Positions 1 through 9,722 are shown, counted from the first letter of the stretch. The stretch is 64,000 nucleotides of DNA from Arthrobacter sp. cf158 (GCF_900106835.1 NZ_FNNR01000015.1:33758-97757); one strand, 5' to 3'. Numbers and translations are program-made. Notes: generated from the letters alone by a model not told the origin.

Positions 1-1281
1 CAGTGCTTCAGTGTCCGTGCCAATGAGGACCACTGCCTTCAGCCGTGGCGCGTGCTCTTTGACGAGGTCGTCATAGTTCACGCCCTTGGAGAGACCGCCG
101 GCAATCCACACAACGTGCTGGAAAGCAGAGAGCGCAGCCGAGGCAGCATGGGGGTTGGTTGCCTTGGAGTCATTGATCCACAGAATGTCGTTGTGCTTGG
201 CAACCAGTTGGATGCGATGGGCGCCCGGGAGGTAATTCGCCAACCCCTGCTTCACTGCCGCCGGTTCCACCCCATAGGCGCGGACCAAGGCGGCTGCTGC
301 CAGCGCGTTGGCAACCATGTGGCGTGGTGCCACGGGTCCGAGGTCGGACATGGCGGCAAGCTCTGCAGCGGAATCCTTCCGTTCAGCGATGAAGGCGCGG
401 TCCACCAAGAGTCCGTCCACCACACCCACCATGCTGATGGCCGGTGTATTGGTGGTGAACCCGATGGCCCGGCACCCCTCTACGACGTCAGCGTCCTCCA
501 CCATGCGTTCGGTTTCGATTTGCTCGGCGTTGTAAATCGCGGCCTTTTGCGTGTTCGCATAAATCCTGGCTTTGTCTGCCAAGTACGAAGCATAGGAGCC
601 ATGCCAGTCAACGTGGTCTTCAGCGACGTTGAGGCAGACACTGGCCACGGGTGAGAGCGAATGGCTCCAGTGAAGCTGGAAGCTGGAAAGCTCAACGGCG
701 AAAGCATCGTAGTCAACGGGATCCCGGAGTGCGTCCAGGATGGGTGTTCCCACGTTTCCCACCGCGATGGCCTTGAGGCCTGCTGCCTGCAGCATGGATT
801 CGGTCATGCCCACAGTGGTGGTCTTGCCGTTGGTGCCCGTGATCGTGAGCCAATCCGCCGTCTTGCGTCCCGCACGAACCCGGAGCCGCCAAGCAAGCTC
901 AACATCGCCCCACACGGCGATGTGCTTGCGTTTGGCGGCGGCCAGGAGTGCCTGGTCCGGACGCCAACCTGGCGACGTGACAACCAGCTCCGGCATAGCA
1001 CCATCGATCAGCGGAAGGGCATTGACGGCGTCTTCGCCCAGCAGGACATCAACGGCACCAACGATTTTCAGCGTGTCAGCCTGGGCCTGCGCCTTGGGCG
1101 TTGTGGCTGCGTCAACCACCACCACCTTGGCTCCGAGCTCGATGAGGGTGTCGGCAGCGGAGAAGCCTGAAAGGCCGATTCCCGTCACCACCACCCGCAG
1201 GCCGCTCCAGTCAGCATCCCAGCTGGTGAGTTCGTTGAGCCTGTTGGCGGCCGACGGTGTTGTCTCCTGGCTTCCGTTCAC
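1..1281 (-). CDS. murD: UDP-N-acetylmuramoylalanine--D-glutamate ligase (MurD), 3' end outside window
   Basis: Cytoplasmic Mur ligase that adds D-Glu to UDP-MurNAc-L-Ala in peptidoglycan precursor synthesis. The reading frame stays open to the left edge, giving 427 codons of a protein usually near 500 residues, so the C-terminus is missing. An N-terminal Rossmann-like stretch (GIGLSG near residues 34-39) is followed by the ATP-binding loop GTNGKTTT at residues 149-156. The far-left sequence encodes WIAGGLSKG, typical of the MurD C-terminal domain. The GTG start overlaps the mraY stop by four bases (GTGA), which implies translational coupling. The order mraY-murD is the normal dcw order. Confidence 0.95.
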   Translation of the reverse strand, partial: MNGSQETTPSAANRLNELTSWDADWSGLRVVVTGIGLSGFSAADTLIELGAKVVVVDAATTPKAQAQADTLKIVGAVDVLLGEDAVNALPLIDGAMPELVVTSPGWRPDQALLAAAKRKHIAVWGDVELAWRLRVRAGRKTADWLTITGTNGKTTTVGMTESMLQAAGLKAIAVGNVGTPILDALRDPVDYDAFAVELSSFQLHWSHSLSPVASVCLNVAEDHVDWHGSYASYLADKARIYANTQKAAIYNAEQIETERMVEDADVVEGCRAIGFTTNTPAISMVGVVDGLLVDRAFIAERKDSAAELAAMSDLGPVAPRHMVANALAAAALVRAYGVEPAAVKQGLANYLPGAHRIQLVAKHNDILWINDSKATNPHAASAALSAFQHVVWIAGGLSKGVNYDDLVKEHAPRLKAVVLIGTDTEAL

Positions 1282-2387
1282 AGCAGTACCACCCATTCAG
1301 CGTAGAAAATTCCGAGGCCGGCGGCTACGAAGAGTCCGGCGAGGATCCAGAACCGGACCACCACAGTGACTTCTGCCCAGCCCTTCAGTTCAAAGTGGTG
1401 TTGGAGCGGTGCCATCTTGAAGACACGTTTACCGCCACTGAGCTTGAAGAAGCCCACCTGAATGATGACCGAGAGGGTGATCAGGACGAACAGGCCGCCG
1501 ATGAAGGCCAGCAGGAGTTCAGTGCGCGACAGGATGGCGAAAGCCGCCACGGCGCCACCGATCGCCAGTGATCCGGTGTCTCCCATGAAAATCTTGGCAG
1601 GCGATGTGTTCCACCAGAGGAAGCCCACCAGGGCGGCACTAAGGATCGCGGCCAGCAGGGCCAGATCCATGGGGTCGCGTACTTGGTAGCATCCGCTGCC
1701 GGCCTCACGGGGCGATCCGCAGGCCTGGTTGTTCTGCCAGATGCCCATGATGGTGTACGCGCCGAAGACCATGATGGAGGCGCCTGCGGCCAGTCCATCC
1801 AGGCCATCCGTCAGGTTCACACCGTTGGTGGCCGCAGTGATGATCAGGTTGGACCAAACAATGAAGAGTATTGCGCCGAGGACAGTCCCTCCGAAAGCGA
1901 GATCCAGCCAGGGGATGTCACGCACCAAAGAGATCTGGGTTGATGCGGGTCGCAACCCATCTTCGTTCGGGAACTGCAGGACCAGCACCGCGAAGATGAT
2001 GCCGACGGCGGCCTGCAGGATCAGCTTGGCCCGTGCGTTGAGTCCCAGGCTGCGTTTGTTGGAGATCTTGATGTAGTCGTCAAGGAAGCCCACAAAGCCC
2101 ATGCCGACCATGAGGAACAGGAGCAGAAGCCCTGAAGCGGAAGGCCCGGGCGATCGCGGGTTCATCATCCACATGATCAGATGCGTCACGAAGTAGCTGA
2201 TCAGCACAGCCGCCACAACCACTGTGCCGCCCATGGTGGGCGTTCCGCGCTTGGTGTGGTGCGATGTGGGTCCGTCATCACGGATGAACTGCCCGTAGCT
2301 CTTGGCTACGAGGAACCTGATGAAAAGCGGCGTCCCTATCAGGGCCACCAGAAGGGCGACGCCGGCGCCGATCAAAAGTGCAATCAC
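1278..2387 (-). CDS. mraY: Phospho-N-acetylmuramoyl-pentapeptide transferase (MraY)
   Basis: Integral membrane enzyme that transfers phospho-MurNAc-pentapeptide to undecaprenyl phosphate, making lipid I. The 369-residue product is hydrophobic throughout, with about ten transmembrane segments, and carries the family motifs NLTDGLDGLA and FMGDTGSLAIGG in cytoplasmic loops. The ATG start overlaps the murF stop by four bases (ATGA) and its stop overlaps the murD start, so it is translated as part of a tight dcw operon. Length is normal for actinobacterial MraY. Confidence 0.97.
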   Translation of the reverse strand: MIALLIGAGVALLVALIGTPLFIRFLVAKSYGQFIRDDGPTSHHTKRGTPTMGGTVVVAAVLISYFVTHLIMWMMNPRSPGPSASGLLLLFLMVGMGFVGFLDDYIKISNKRSLGLNARAKLILQAAVGIIFAVLVLQFPNEDGLRPASTQISLVRDIPWLDLAFGGTVLGAILFIVWSNLIITAATNGVNLTDGLDGLAAGASIMVFGAYTIMGIWQNNQACGSPREAGSGCYQVRDPMDLALLAAILSAALVGFLWWNTSPAKIFMGDTGSLAIGGAVAAFAILSRTELLLAFIGGLFVLITLSVIIQVGFFKLSGGKRVFKMAPLQHHFELKGWAEVTVVVRFWILAGLFVAAGLGIFYAEWVVLL

Positions 2388-3874
2388 AGCAGCTCGTTCC
2401 CTTCGTTTGCGGCAGCTTCAGCCGCGTTTTCTCCGGTGGGCTCGGCCCGTGGAGGTAATGCTATCCGATCACCCAAATGCCTTAGACCTACGCCGTTGGA
2501 GGATTTGAATAACACCAGGTCACCGGGTTCCAGTTCATTTTGCAGAAGCTCATAAGCTTCTTCCACCGTCTCAGTGAACGAACACTCGTCCCCCCAGGAT
2601 CCTTCCTGAATGGCCGAGACGTAGAGGGCGCGGGCCTCGCGACCCACCACTACCAGCCGTGAGATATTCAGTCGGACCACCTGAGTGCCCACTGCTGTGT
2701 GCTCGCGGATGGAGTCCTCGCCCAGTTCGAGCATGGCACCAAGCACAGCCCAGGTCCGCCGCCCCTGGCCAAGATCGGCAAGGGTGCGCAGAGCTGCTCG
2801 CATGGATTCGGGGTTTGCGTTGTAGGCGTCATTGATGATGGTGACGCCGTCTTCACGTTCAGTACGCTCCATACGCCAGCGGCTGGCCGCTGACTGGGAA
2901 CTGAGTGAGGAGGCAATCTGGTGTGCCGGAAGGCCTGCGGCGAATGCGGCTGCAGCGGCTGCCAACAAGTTCGTCACGTGGTGTCCGCCGATCAGGCGGC
3001 TCCGCACCTCAACGGACGGGCCGCCGTCGGGCAGGACAAGATCGAAGTCCGGGTACCCTTGCTCGTTAACCACAACGTTTCGGGCTTCGACTTCCTCAGT
3101 GGTGGCCGGCGAGGCGGTGAATCCCAGAACTTTTGCTTTAGTGCGGGAGCGCATGGCAGCAACGCGGCCATCGTCCAGGTTGATCACTGCGGTGCCGTGC
3201 TCACTCAGGGCTTCAACGAGCTCCCCCTTGGTCTTTGCGATGTTCTCCACGCCACCGAATTCACCGGCGTGCGCTGTGCCAACCACCAGGACCACCCCAA
3301 TGTCCGGCTTGACCATATCTGCCAGGTATCTGATGTGGCCAAGGCCGGTTGCACCCATTTCAATGACCAGGAACCGGGTGTCGGCGTCGGCAGCAAACAC
3401 CGTCAGCGGAACGCCCACTTCGCCGTTGTAGGAGCCCTGGGGGGCCACGGTCTTGCCCGCCGTGGCCAGCAAGCCCGCAAGGAGATCCTTGGTGGTGGTC
3501 TTGCCGGCGGAGCCGGTAATACCAACCACAGTGAAGTCCTCGCCACGCTGCTGACGCGCGGCGCGGATTCGACGCACGGATTCCGCTGCCAGCGCGCCCA
3601 TGGCCAGGACAGCGTCGTCCACTACGACGGCGGGAAAGGGGTTCCCGCCGGCATCGGCCACATCGCGTTCGGCCAGGACCAAAACGGCGCCGCGCTGGAA
3701 AGCGGCATCGACGAAGTCGTGGCCGTCTGCGTGTTCGCCAGGTTTGGCCACGTACAACGAACCGGGAACTGCTTCCCGTGAATCAGTGACGACGGAGGTG
3801 GGCACGACGTCCGTGTTTCCGGTCAATCGGCCATGGGTGATGTCGGCGATCTCCGCCGCAGTAAATGCAATCAT
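2384..3874 (-). CDS. murF: UDP-N-acetylmuramoyl-tripeptide--D-alanyl-D-alanine ligase (MurF)
   Basis: Cytoplasmic ligase that attaches D-Ala-D-Ala to the UDP-MurNAc-tripeptide. The 496-residue protein has the N-terminal MurF substrate domain, the P-loop GSAGKTTT at residues 121-128, the central ATPase domain (NDAYNANPESM, a family signature) and the C-terminal Rossmann-like domain. It starts with ATG 6 bases after the murE stop and overlaps mraY by 4 bases. Length and motif order are ordinary. Confidence 0.97.
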   Translation of the reverse strand: MIAFTAAEIADITHGRLTGNTDVVPTSVVTDSREAVPGSLYVAKPGEHADGHDFVDAAFQRGAVLVLAERDVADAGGNPFPAVVVDDAVLAMGALAAESVRRIRAARQQRGEDFTVVGITGSAGKTTTKDLLAGLLATAGKTVAPQGSYNGEVGVPLTVFAADADTRFLVIEMGATGLGHIRYLADMVKPDIGVVLVVGTAHAGEFGGVENIAKTKGELVEALSEHGTAVINLDDGRVAAMRSRTKAKVLGFTASPATTEEVEARNVVVNEQGYPDFDLVLPDGGPSVEVRSRLIGGHHVTNLLAAAAAAFAAGLPAHQIASSLSSQSAASRWRMERTEREDGVTIINDAYNANPESMRAALRTLADLGQGRRTWAVLGAMLELGEDSIREHTAVGTQVVRLNISRLVVVGREARALYVSAIQEGSWGDECSFTETVEEAYELLQNELEPGDLVLFKSSNGVGLRHLGDRIALPPRAEPTGENAAEAAANEGNELL

Positions 3875-3880
3875 CTCGGT

Positions 3881-5518
3881 TTAGGACTCTATCCGCTGGT
3901 CCGTTGAAACGCTGAATCCCTTGGATGTCAAGGCCGCCCGCAATTCCACGCGGTCATCCAGTGCCAGGTTTACGCCCTTGACCTCTTGCCAGACCTCGTG
4001 GCCACGGCCCGCGATGAGGATGGTGTCCTTTGACGTTGCCATGTCAACGGCCAGACGAATCGCGGCATCACGAGGGAAGGACTCGACAATTTCGCAGCCC
4101 AGATGCTCCGCATCACGGGCTGCGTAAGCGCCTTGTAGGACATCGCTGCGAATGGATGCGGCGTCTTCGTCGTGGGGATCGTCATCGCTGACAATAACGA
4201 TGTCAGCAAGGCGTGCCGCAATGGCTCCCATGGTGGGCCTCTTGCCTTGGTCGCGTTGGCCCGTAGCTCCGAAGACCACAATCACCCGAGAGCCCTCTTC
4301 AGGCGAGCGGACGGCTTCCAAAGCACGGGCCAGGGCATCAGGATTGTGGGCAAAATCAACAACGGAGGCGGGCTCTGTTGAGACCAACTGCATACGGCCC
4401 GGAACGGCAACCGTGAAGGGATCGTGGGCATCCAAGGCCGCTTGCAGCGTCTTTTCGTCAACGCCGGAGGCAAGGACCATGACGGTGGCCAACGCGGCAT
4501 TGGCTACATTGAAGTCACCCGGCAGGCCAGTGTGGACGCGCAGGCTCCGTCCATCTGTGTGCCTGAGTTCAAACCCGGAGCCAAGTCCACGGGCAGTGGT
4601 GGCTGCCACCTGCCAGTCGGCACCAGAGCTGCCCTCCTTGGCCGAAAGCGTGGTGACTGGAATATCAGCCACATCAGCCAGCTTCCGTCCCCATTCATCG
4701 TCCACAGTAACAACGGCGTGCCTGGCCCTGCTGGCGGTGAAGAGTTCCGCTTTGGTCTTGAAATACTCTTCCATGCTGCCGTGGAGGTCCAGATGGTCCT
4801 GGGTGAGGTTGGTGAAGCCTGCCACGTTGAACATCACGCCATCCACGCGGTGATAGGAGATCGCGTGGGATGAAACTTCCATGGACGCAGCCTCCAGGCC
4901 GCGTTCACGCATCAAGGCCAACAGCGCGTGGACGTCGGTGGACTCCGGAGTGGTCAGGAGGCTCGGGATGGGGTCCCCGCCTGCCACGATCTCGATGGTC
5001 CCGATCAGGCCAGGATTCATGCCCAGTGCCCGCAGCAACGAGTTGATGAAGTAGGTGGTGGTGGTCTTTCCGTTGGTCCCCGTGACGCCAAACAGCGACG
5101 GATAACCGTCCTCCACCGGCTGACTGCGATAGATCAGTGAGGCCAAATGCCCGACGGCGGTACGCGGCTGTTGGACTATCAGCACCGGAACGGGCTGCTC
5201 GCCCGCCAGCGCAAGTTGGCGCGCCCCGGCGTCGTCCGTAACAACGGCGACCGCACCGGCGGCGACCGCCTGGGGCACGAAATCGGCGCCGTGGCGGGAA
5301 GCCCCCGGCAAGGCCATGTAAAGGTCACCGGCTTCCACAGCCCTGGAGTTGAGCGTAATGCCTGTCACTCCCCTGCCGTGACTGCCCTCCGGAGCGGAGA
5401 TTCCGAGAGCCTCAGCAATAGTGGCCAGGGGCACCGCGGCCACGGATTCGGGGCGGAAGGCTGACCGGCCGGTATCCGGCGTCGTGGCGCTGTTAGCTGC
5501 CTCATTGTGCTCTGACAC
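3881..5518 (-). CDS. murE: UDP-N-acetylmuramoyl-tripeptide synthetase (MurE), probably L-lysine type
   Basis: Mur ligase adding the third stem-peptide residue. It has 545 residues, with P-loop GTNGKTTT at 147-154 and the family stretch around the DDPH tetrapeptide at 446-449. In meso-diaminopimelate-adding MurE enzymes this tetrapeptide is DNPR, whose Arg contacts the DAP carboxylate. The His here argues for another substrate, most simply L-lysine, which fits the Lys-type peptidoglycan of Arthrobacter; that assignment is inference. The GTG start has a purine-rich ribosome-binding site (GGAGA) about five bases upstream. A 102-bp gap separates it from ftsI, the largest gap in this part of the operon. 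Confidence 0.93.
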   Translation of the reverse strand: MSEHNEAANSATTPDTGRSAFRPESVAAVPLATIAEALGISAPEGSHGRGVTGITLNSRAVEAGDLYMALPGASRHGADFVPQAVAAGAVAVVTDDAGARQLALAGEQPVPVLIVQQPRTAVGHLASLIYRSQPVEDGYPSLFGVTGTNGKTTTTYFINSLLRALGMNPGLIGTIEIVAGGDPIPSLLTTPESTDVHALLALMRERGLEAASMEVSSHAISYHRVDGVMFNVAGFTNLTQDHLDLHGSMEEYFKTKAELFTASRARHAVVTVDDEWGRKLADVADIPVTTLSAKEGSSGADWQVAATTARGLGSGFELRHTDGRSLRVHTGLPGDFNVANAALATVMVLASGVDEKTLQAALDAHDPFTVAVPGRMQLVSTEPASVVDFAHNPDALARALEAVRSPEEGSRVIVVFGATGQRDQGKRPTMGAIAARLADIVIVSDDDPHDEDAASIRSDVLQGAYAARDAEHLGCEIVESFPRDAAIRLAVDMATSKDTILIAGRGHEVWQEVKGVNLALDDRVELRAALTSKGFSVSTDQRIES

Positions 5519-5620
5519 GTGGTTCTCCGTTGGTGCTCGTGGAACGACCGGCTGGGGGCCAGCGGCGCCCGGGCCGTTAGTGGTTGATCGATTTTGGGCC
5601 GAAACAGACGCCCAAGAAGC

Positions 5621-7417
5621 TTACTTGACGAACTGGGGCAGGCGCGCGGGAGTTCCCGTGGAAGGCGCCACGTTGTACGTCCGCAGCACCTGTGCCATGA
5701 CCGAACGGAACACGGGTCCGTTGGTGAGTCCGTAGATGTTGCCCTTGGGACGTTGCAGCACCACTTCGACGATGAACCGGGGGTCGTCCATGGGCGCCAT
5801 GCCCACCATGGACGCCGTGTAGCCATCGAAACCGGGAAGCCCGTCCTCACGGGGCGCCTGTGACGTTCCGGTCTTCGCGCCCACACGGTAGCCGTCTATT
5901 GCAGCGTCCTTGATCTGCCCCTCGGTTACGGCACTCTCCAGGATGTCCCGGACCTGCTGCGCTGTCTCCTTGGACACCACTTGCCGGGAATCCTTCGCCG
6001 GAACCTTCTGCTCCTGGCCTTCGGGAGTGATGTAGCTGTCAATGAGCCTGGGCTGAACCATGACGCCGTTATTGGCGATGCTCTGGAAAGCGCGAACTGT
6101 CTGGAGCGTCGACTGGGAGACGCCCTGTCCGAAGAGCACGGTATATTGCTGGCGTTCATCCCACTGATCGGGTGTGGCAAGGATGCCGGTGGCTTCTGCG
6201 GGCAAGCCGATGTCGGTCTGCTCACCAATACCGAATTTCTTCAGCCAGTCGTACCGTTGCTCCTTGCTCAGCCGGCTGCCGACCATGACGGTCCCAGTGT
6301 TCATGGACCAGCCCAGGATTCCTGCCAGGGTTCGTTCCTCCGTGCCGTGCTCGAAAGCGTCGGTGAAGGTTTGGCCGTCAATCGTGTAGGACGACGGAAT
6401 GGTGAAATGATCCAGGGGGAAGGATTTACCTTCTTCGATCGCAGCGGCGGCAGTAATCATCTTCTGCACGGAGCCGGGCTCGTAGGCAGCCGTCACTGAA
6501 CGCACGCCGCGGTCCTTGGCGTCCACTTTGCCAGGGTCGTTGGGGTCCGGGGCGTTGGTGTCCGCCAAGGCGATCAGGTTGCCGGTTTTGGCATCCATCA
6601 CAATGATGGAGCCCCACTCGGCATTCATCTTGTTCACTTGGCTTTGAATCGCTTGCTGCGCGAAGTATTGAATGTCGGTGTTAAGGGTCAACTTCACGTC
6701 ACTGCCATCGACGGCGGGCGTGAGTTCGTCAGTGGCAACGGGGATCCGCAGGCCATCAGCGCCGATCTCAAAGACACGCTTTCCTTCAGCGCCACGGAGA
6801 ATCTCGTCTTGGGTTTGTTCGATGCCGGCCTGTCCGGTGGTGCCGTCCTTGAGGAAGCCCACCACTCCACCGGCTACGCTGCCGTTGGGATACACGCGCT
6901 TGCTGACACCTTCAGGAACTATCCCAGGAATGTTCAGCTTGGAGATCCGGTCTTCCAGTTCCGGCTTCACATCTTTGGCCACCACAAAGTACTTCTTGTC
7001 GCCCGTAAGTGCCTCGCGGATCTTGGCCTCATCGGACCCCAGCAGGGCTGCAAGTTCGGAGATCCCCTGCTCCCTGGTGATCTCCTCGACCTCTTCGGTT
7101 TTTTCGTTGTACCGCTTAAACGTCGGAGTATTCGAGTTCAGAACCTGGTCAACCACCAGGTTGTAGCGGATCACACTGCTGGCCAGTACGGTGCCGTTTG
7201 CATCTACGATCTGTCCACGTTCTGCGGGCAAAACCTGGGGCGTCAGGCGTTTAGCCAAGGCAGCCTCGGCCATCCCGCCCATATCCAGGCCCTGGACCAT
7301 GAAGAGTTTTCCGCCCACCACCAAGAGCAGCGTCAGCATGATGCCGAGGCCAACCCGCAACCGCTTTCTTGCCGCCGGCGTCTTCGTTTTTTTCGATGTG
7401 CCGGGGTTCTGAGCCAC
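5621..7417 (-). CDS. ftsI: Division peptidoglycan transpeptidase FtsI (class B penicillin-binding protein 3)
   Basis: Membrane-anchored D,D-transpeptidase that cross-links septal peptidoglycan with FtsW and FtsQLB. The 598-residue product has a short basic cytoplasmic N-terminus, one transmembrane segment at about residues 22-40, a PBP dimerisation domain, then the transpeptidase domain with all three penicillin-binding motifs: SVQK (Ser316 nucleophile, Lys319), SMN (371-373) and KTG (515-517). There is no PASTA tail. GTG start with an AAGGA site upstream. It lies directly after the ftsL-position gene, as in other actinobacteria. Confidence 0.95.
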   Translation of the reverse strand: MAQNPGTSKKTKTPAARKRLRVGLGIMLTLLLVVGGKLFMVQGLDMGGMAEAALAKRLTPQVLPAERGQIVDANGTVLASSVIRYNLVVDQVLNSNTPTFKRYNEKTEEVEEITREQGISELAALLGSDEAKIREALTGDKKYFVVAKDVKPELEDRISKLNIPGIVPEGVSKRVYPNGSVAGGVVGFLKDGTTGQAGIEQTQDEILRGAEGKRVFEIGADGLRIPVATDELTPAVDGSDVKLTLNTDIQYFAQQAIQSQVNKMNAEWGSIIVMDAKTGNLIALADTNAPDPNDPGKVDAKDRGVRSVTAAYEPGSVQKMITAAAAIEEGKSFPLDHFTIPSSYTIDGQTFTDAFEHGTEERTLAGILGWSMNTGTVMVGSRLSKEQRYDWLKKFGIGEQTDIGLPAEATGILATPDQWDERQQYTVLFGQGVSQSTLQTVRAFQSIANNGVMVQPRLIDSYITPEGQEQKVPAKDSRQVVSKETAQQVRDILESAVTEGQIKDAAIDGYRVGAKTGTSQAPREDGLPGFDGYTASMVGMAPMDDPRFIVEVVLQRPKGNIYGLTNGPVFRSVMAQVLRTYNVAPSTGTPARLPQFVK

Positions 7418-7459
7418 GTTGATTCCTTGCTGCTGGCCTTGCTTCAGTGGACTGATGGA

Positions 7460-8128
7460 CTACTGCCCGGGTGCCTTCTGCTGGGGAGCCGGGACTGATC
7501 CCCCATTGAGTTCAACCGGCGGTGTCGCTGCCGGGGATGCTGCGGGTGCAGCCGGAGTTGCGGCTGCGGGTGCTGCCGGCGCCACCGGGGTGACGGGCTT
7601 AAGGTTTTCCAGCGGATCCTTGGTAGTCACGGATGGAACCACATCAAGCATGCCTGCCACAGCCGGCGGGGCGATCTGGGCCCCGGGATTATCTCCCTTG
7701 ACTGCAGGGGTTGCCTTGCCGGTGACCGCCAGGGTATTGAGGTCGATCTGGCCTTTAACGGTGGACGGTACCATTCCCAATTCTGCAGCCTTCGCTGCCA
7801 GATTCTGCGGAGCCTCGTAGTTCTGCTTCTTCTGTGTCAGGTCCTGGTTTTCCTTGTTCAAGGTGGCAGCTTCGGCCTTGAGCTGCACCAACTGGTACTG
7901 GGCAGTGGAGACCGAGATGTTCAAGACGAGGACCGTCAGGAGGGCAGCAGCCATTGCCACAAAGCACAGCACCACAAAGGGCGTCCGCCGCTTTCCAGGT
8001 GTGCTGCGCACGAGGGAAAGGGGGGTACGTGCCTTACGGCCGGCGTCGGGTTTTCCTGCTGGCGCAGGGAGCGCCCGGGCGGTATTGCCCACCACGGAGG
8101 GCAGTGTCTTCGCTGCGGCGTTGCTCAT
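7460..8128 (-). CDS. ftsL: FtsL-position bitopic division protein
   Basis: A 222-residue single-pass membrane protein between rsmH and ftsI, the standard ftsL position. It has a basic cytoplasmic part of about 50 residues, one hydrophobic segment (about residues 52-72, FVVLCFVAMAAALLTVLVL) and then a heptad-like segment (VQLKAEAATLNKENQDLTQK) typical of the FtsL/DivIC coiled coil. Unlike short FtsL proteins it ends in a long Pro/Ala-rich tail from about residue 150. Its ATG overlaps the rsmH stop (ATGA). The assignment rests on position and topology, because FtsL sequences diverge quickly. Confidence 0.8.
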   Translation of the reverse strand: MSNAAAKTLPSVVGNTARALPAPAGKPDAGRKARTPLSLVRSTPGKRRTPFVVLCFVAMAAALLTVLVLNISVSTAQYQLVQLKAEAATLNKENQDLTQKKQNYEAPQNLAAKAAELGMVPSTVKGQIDLNTLAVTGKATPAVKGDNPGAQIAPPAVAGMLDVVPSVTTKDPLENLKPVTPVAPAAPAAATPAAPAASPAATPPVELNGGSVPAPQQKAPGQ

Positions 8129-9123
8129 GCGTCTCTCCTTGGTTTGATGCGCTCCACAGCCCTCAATCGGGCGGACGCCGCGCGGGGGTTTTCGGCGATT
8201 TCTGCTGCCGTAGGCACTTCGGTGCCCTTGGTAATGGTCTTTAGTTCGGGCTTATGTTCTTCAAGTTCCACAGGGAAGCCGAGTGGGGCCGAGGATTTGG
8301 ATCCGGATTGGAAAACCGACTTGACGATTTTGTCCTCAAGGGAGTGATACGACATGACCACGATCCGCCCGCCCATCGCGGTGGCTGCCACCGCCGCGGG
8401 AACCGCACGCTCCAGGACGTCAAGTTCCTCGTTGACTTCAATACGCAATGCCTGGAAGGTTCGCTTGGCGGGGTGGCCGCCACTCTTGGCTGCCGCCGCC
8501 GGAACAACACTGCGGATCTGTTCGACGAGTTCCCCGGTAGTAGCGAAGGGCTTTTCCGCCCGTGCGTTGACGATCCGGTTGGCAATCCGCCCCGCGAACT
8601 TCTCCTCGCCCCATTTGCGGATAATCCTGACCAATTCGTCTTCGCTGTACCGGTTAACGACGTCGGCCGCAGTCTGCCCGCGGCTGGTGTCCATGCGCAT
8701 GTCCAGCGGAGCGTCGTAAGAGTAGGCAAAGCCTCGCTCCCGCTCATCCAGCTGCAGGGAGGACACTCCCAGATCCATGAGGATGCCGTGGACTTCCGGG
8801 ATGCCAAGGTCCGCCAGGACGTCCTCGATCTCGTCGTATACGGCGTGAACCAGGTCCGTTCGGGCGGAGAAAGGCTCCAACCGTGCACCAGCCAAGGCAA
8901 GTGCTTCCTCATCGCGGTCAATGCCCACCAAGTGAAGGTCGGGGAAGCGCTGCAGCATGGCCTCGGAGTGGCCGCCCATGCCCAGCGTCGCATCGATAGC
9001 CACGGGTGTTGCACCGTTCTTACGGGCGGCCTCGAAACCAGGAGCCAGGAGATTGATGCAGCGATCTTTGAGGACGGGTACGTGGCGCTCTGATGTGGGC
9101 TTTGCCGCGTCCTGCTCTTCCAC
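8125..9123 (-). CDS. rsmH: 16S rRNA (cytosine1402-N4)-methyltransferase RsmH (MraW)
   Basis: S-adenosylmethionine-dependent methyltransferase acting on C1402 of 16S rRNA. The sequence shows the conserved HVPVLKDRC start, the SAM-binding loop DATLGMGGHSEAML, the GIDRDEEAL acidic strand, and the C-terminal SYHSLEDKIVK motif. I place the start at GTG 9123 because an AGAGGAGG site lies just upstream and the family similarity begins about ten residues later; the frame could extend to a TTG at 9261, but that part has no family similarity. The product is 332 residues. It overlaps ftsL by 4 bases. Confidence 0.93.
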   Translation of the reverse strand: MEEQDAAKPTSERHVPVLKDRCINLLAPGFEAARKNGATPVAIDATLGMGGHSEAMLQRFPDLHLVGIDRDEEALALAGARLEPFSARTDLVHAVYDEIEDVLADLGIPEVHGILMDLGVSSLQLDERERGFAYSYDAPLDMRMDTSRGQTAADVVNRYSEDELVRIIRKWGEEKFAGRIANRIVNARAEKPFATTGELVEQIRSVVPAAAAKSGGHPAKRTFQALRIEVNEELDVLERAVPAAVAATAMGGRIVVMSYHSLEDKIVKSVFQSGSKSSAPLGFPVELEEHKPELKTITKGTEVPTAAEIAENPRAASARLRAVERIKPRRDA

Positions 9124-9290
9124 GCTGCCTCCTCTTTCTTCCATCGCTGGCATGCTGTTTCTTGAATCGGATCCCCATCCGCGCCTATCGTTCCGCCGGC
9201 CTGGCTCAGGGGAAGGTGAGCCAGGAAGACTGTTCGATGGGCGGCTGGAGATCCCATTCAAGAAGCGGTACCGCTGTTCCCTCCGACCGG

Positions 9291-9722
9291 TTAGATGAAC
9301 CCGGGCAGATTGTCGTCATCCGTTTCCGAGAAGGCGGCTTCCTTCTCGTTGAGGTACTCATTCCAAGCATCGGCATCCCAGATCTCTGCGCGGGTACCGG
9401 CACCGATTACTGCCAGTTCCCGACCAAGGCCTGCATATGCCCGGAGCGCCGGCGGAATCGTCACGCGCCCCTGCTTGTCAGGTACTTCGTCAGAGGCTCC
9501 GGACAGAAAAACGCGAATGTAATCGCGAGCCTGCTTGGAAGACAGTGGTGCCTCCCGCATCGATTCGTGAATACGCTCGAATTCCTTCTGGCTGAAGACG
9601 TAGATGCAGCGTTCCTGGCCCCTGGTGAGGACCAGTCCCTCGGCAAGCTCCTCACGAAACTTCGCGGGAAGTATGATCCGGCCCTTTTCATCGAGACGCG
9701 GCGAGTGAGTACCCAGAAACAC
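9291..9722 (-). CDS. mraZ: Transcriptional regulator MraZ
   Basis: First gene of the dcw operon, encoding a DNA-binding protein of two SpoVT/AbrB-like halves that assembles into rings and binds repeats upstream of its own gene. Both copies of the core are visible: DEKGRIILPAKFREEL in the first half and DKQGRVTIPPALRAYA in the second. Starting at GTG 9722 gives VFLGTH as the N-terminus and 143 residues, the usual family length; a GTG three codons upstream is also possible. The upstream region carries a promoter overlapped by three TGGRG boxes, consistent with autoregulation. Confidence 0.95.
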   Translation of the reverse strand: MFLGTHSPRLDEKGRIILPAKFREELAEGLVLTRGQERCIYVFSQKEFERIHESMREAPLSSKQARDYIRVFLSGASDEVPDKQGRVTIPPALRAYAGLGRELAVIGAGTRAEIWDADAWNEYLNEKEAAFSETDDDNLPGFI

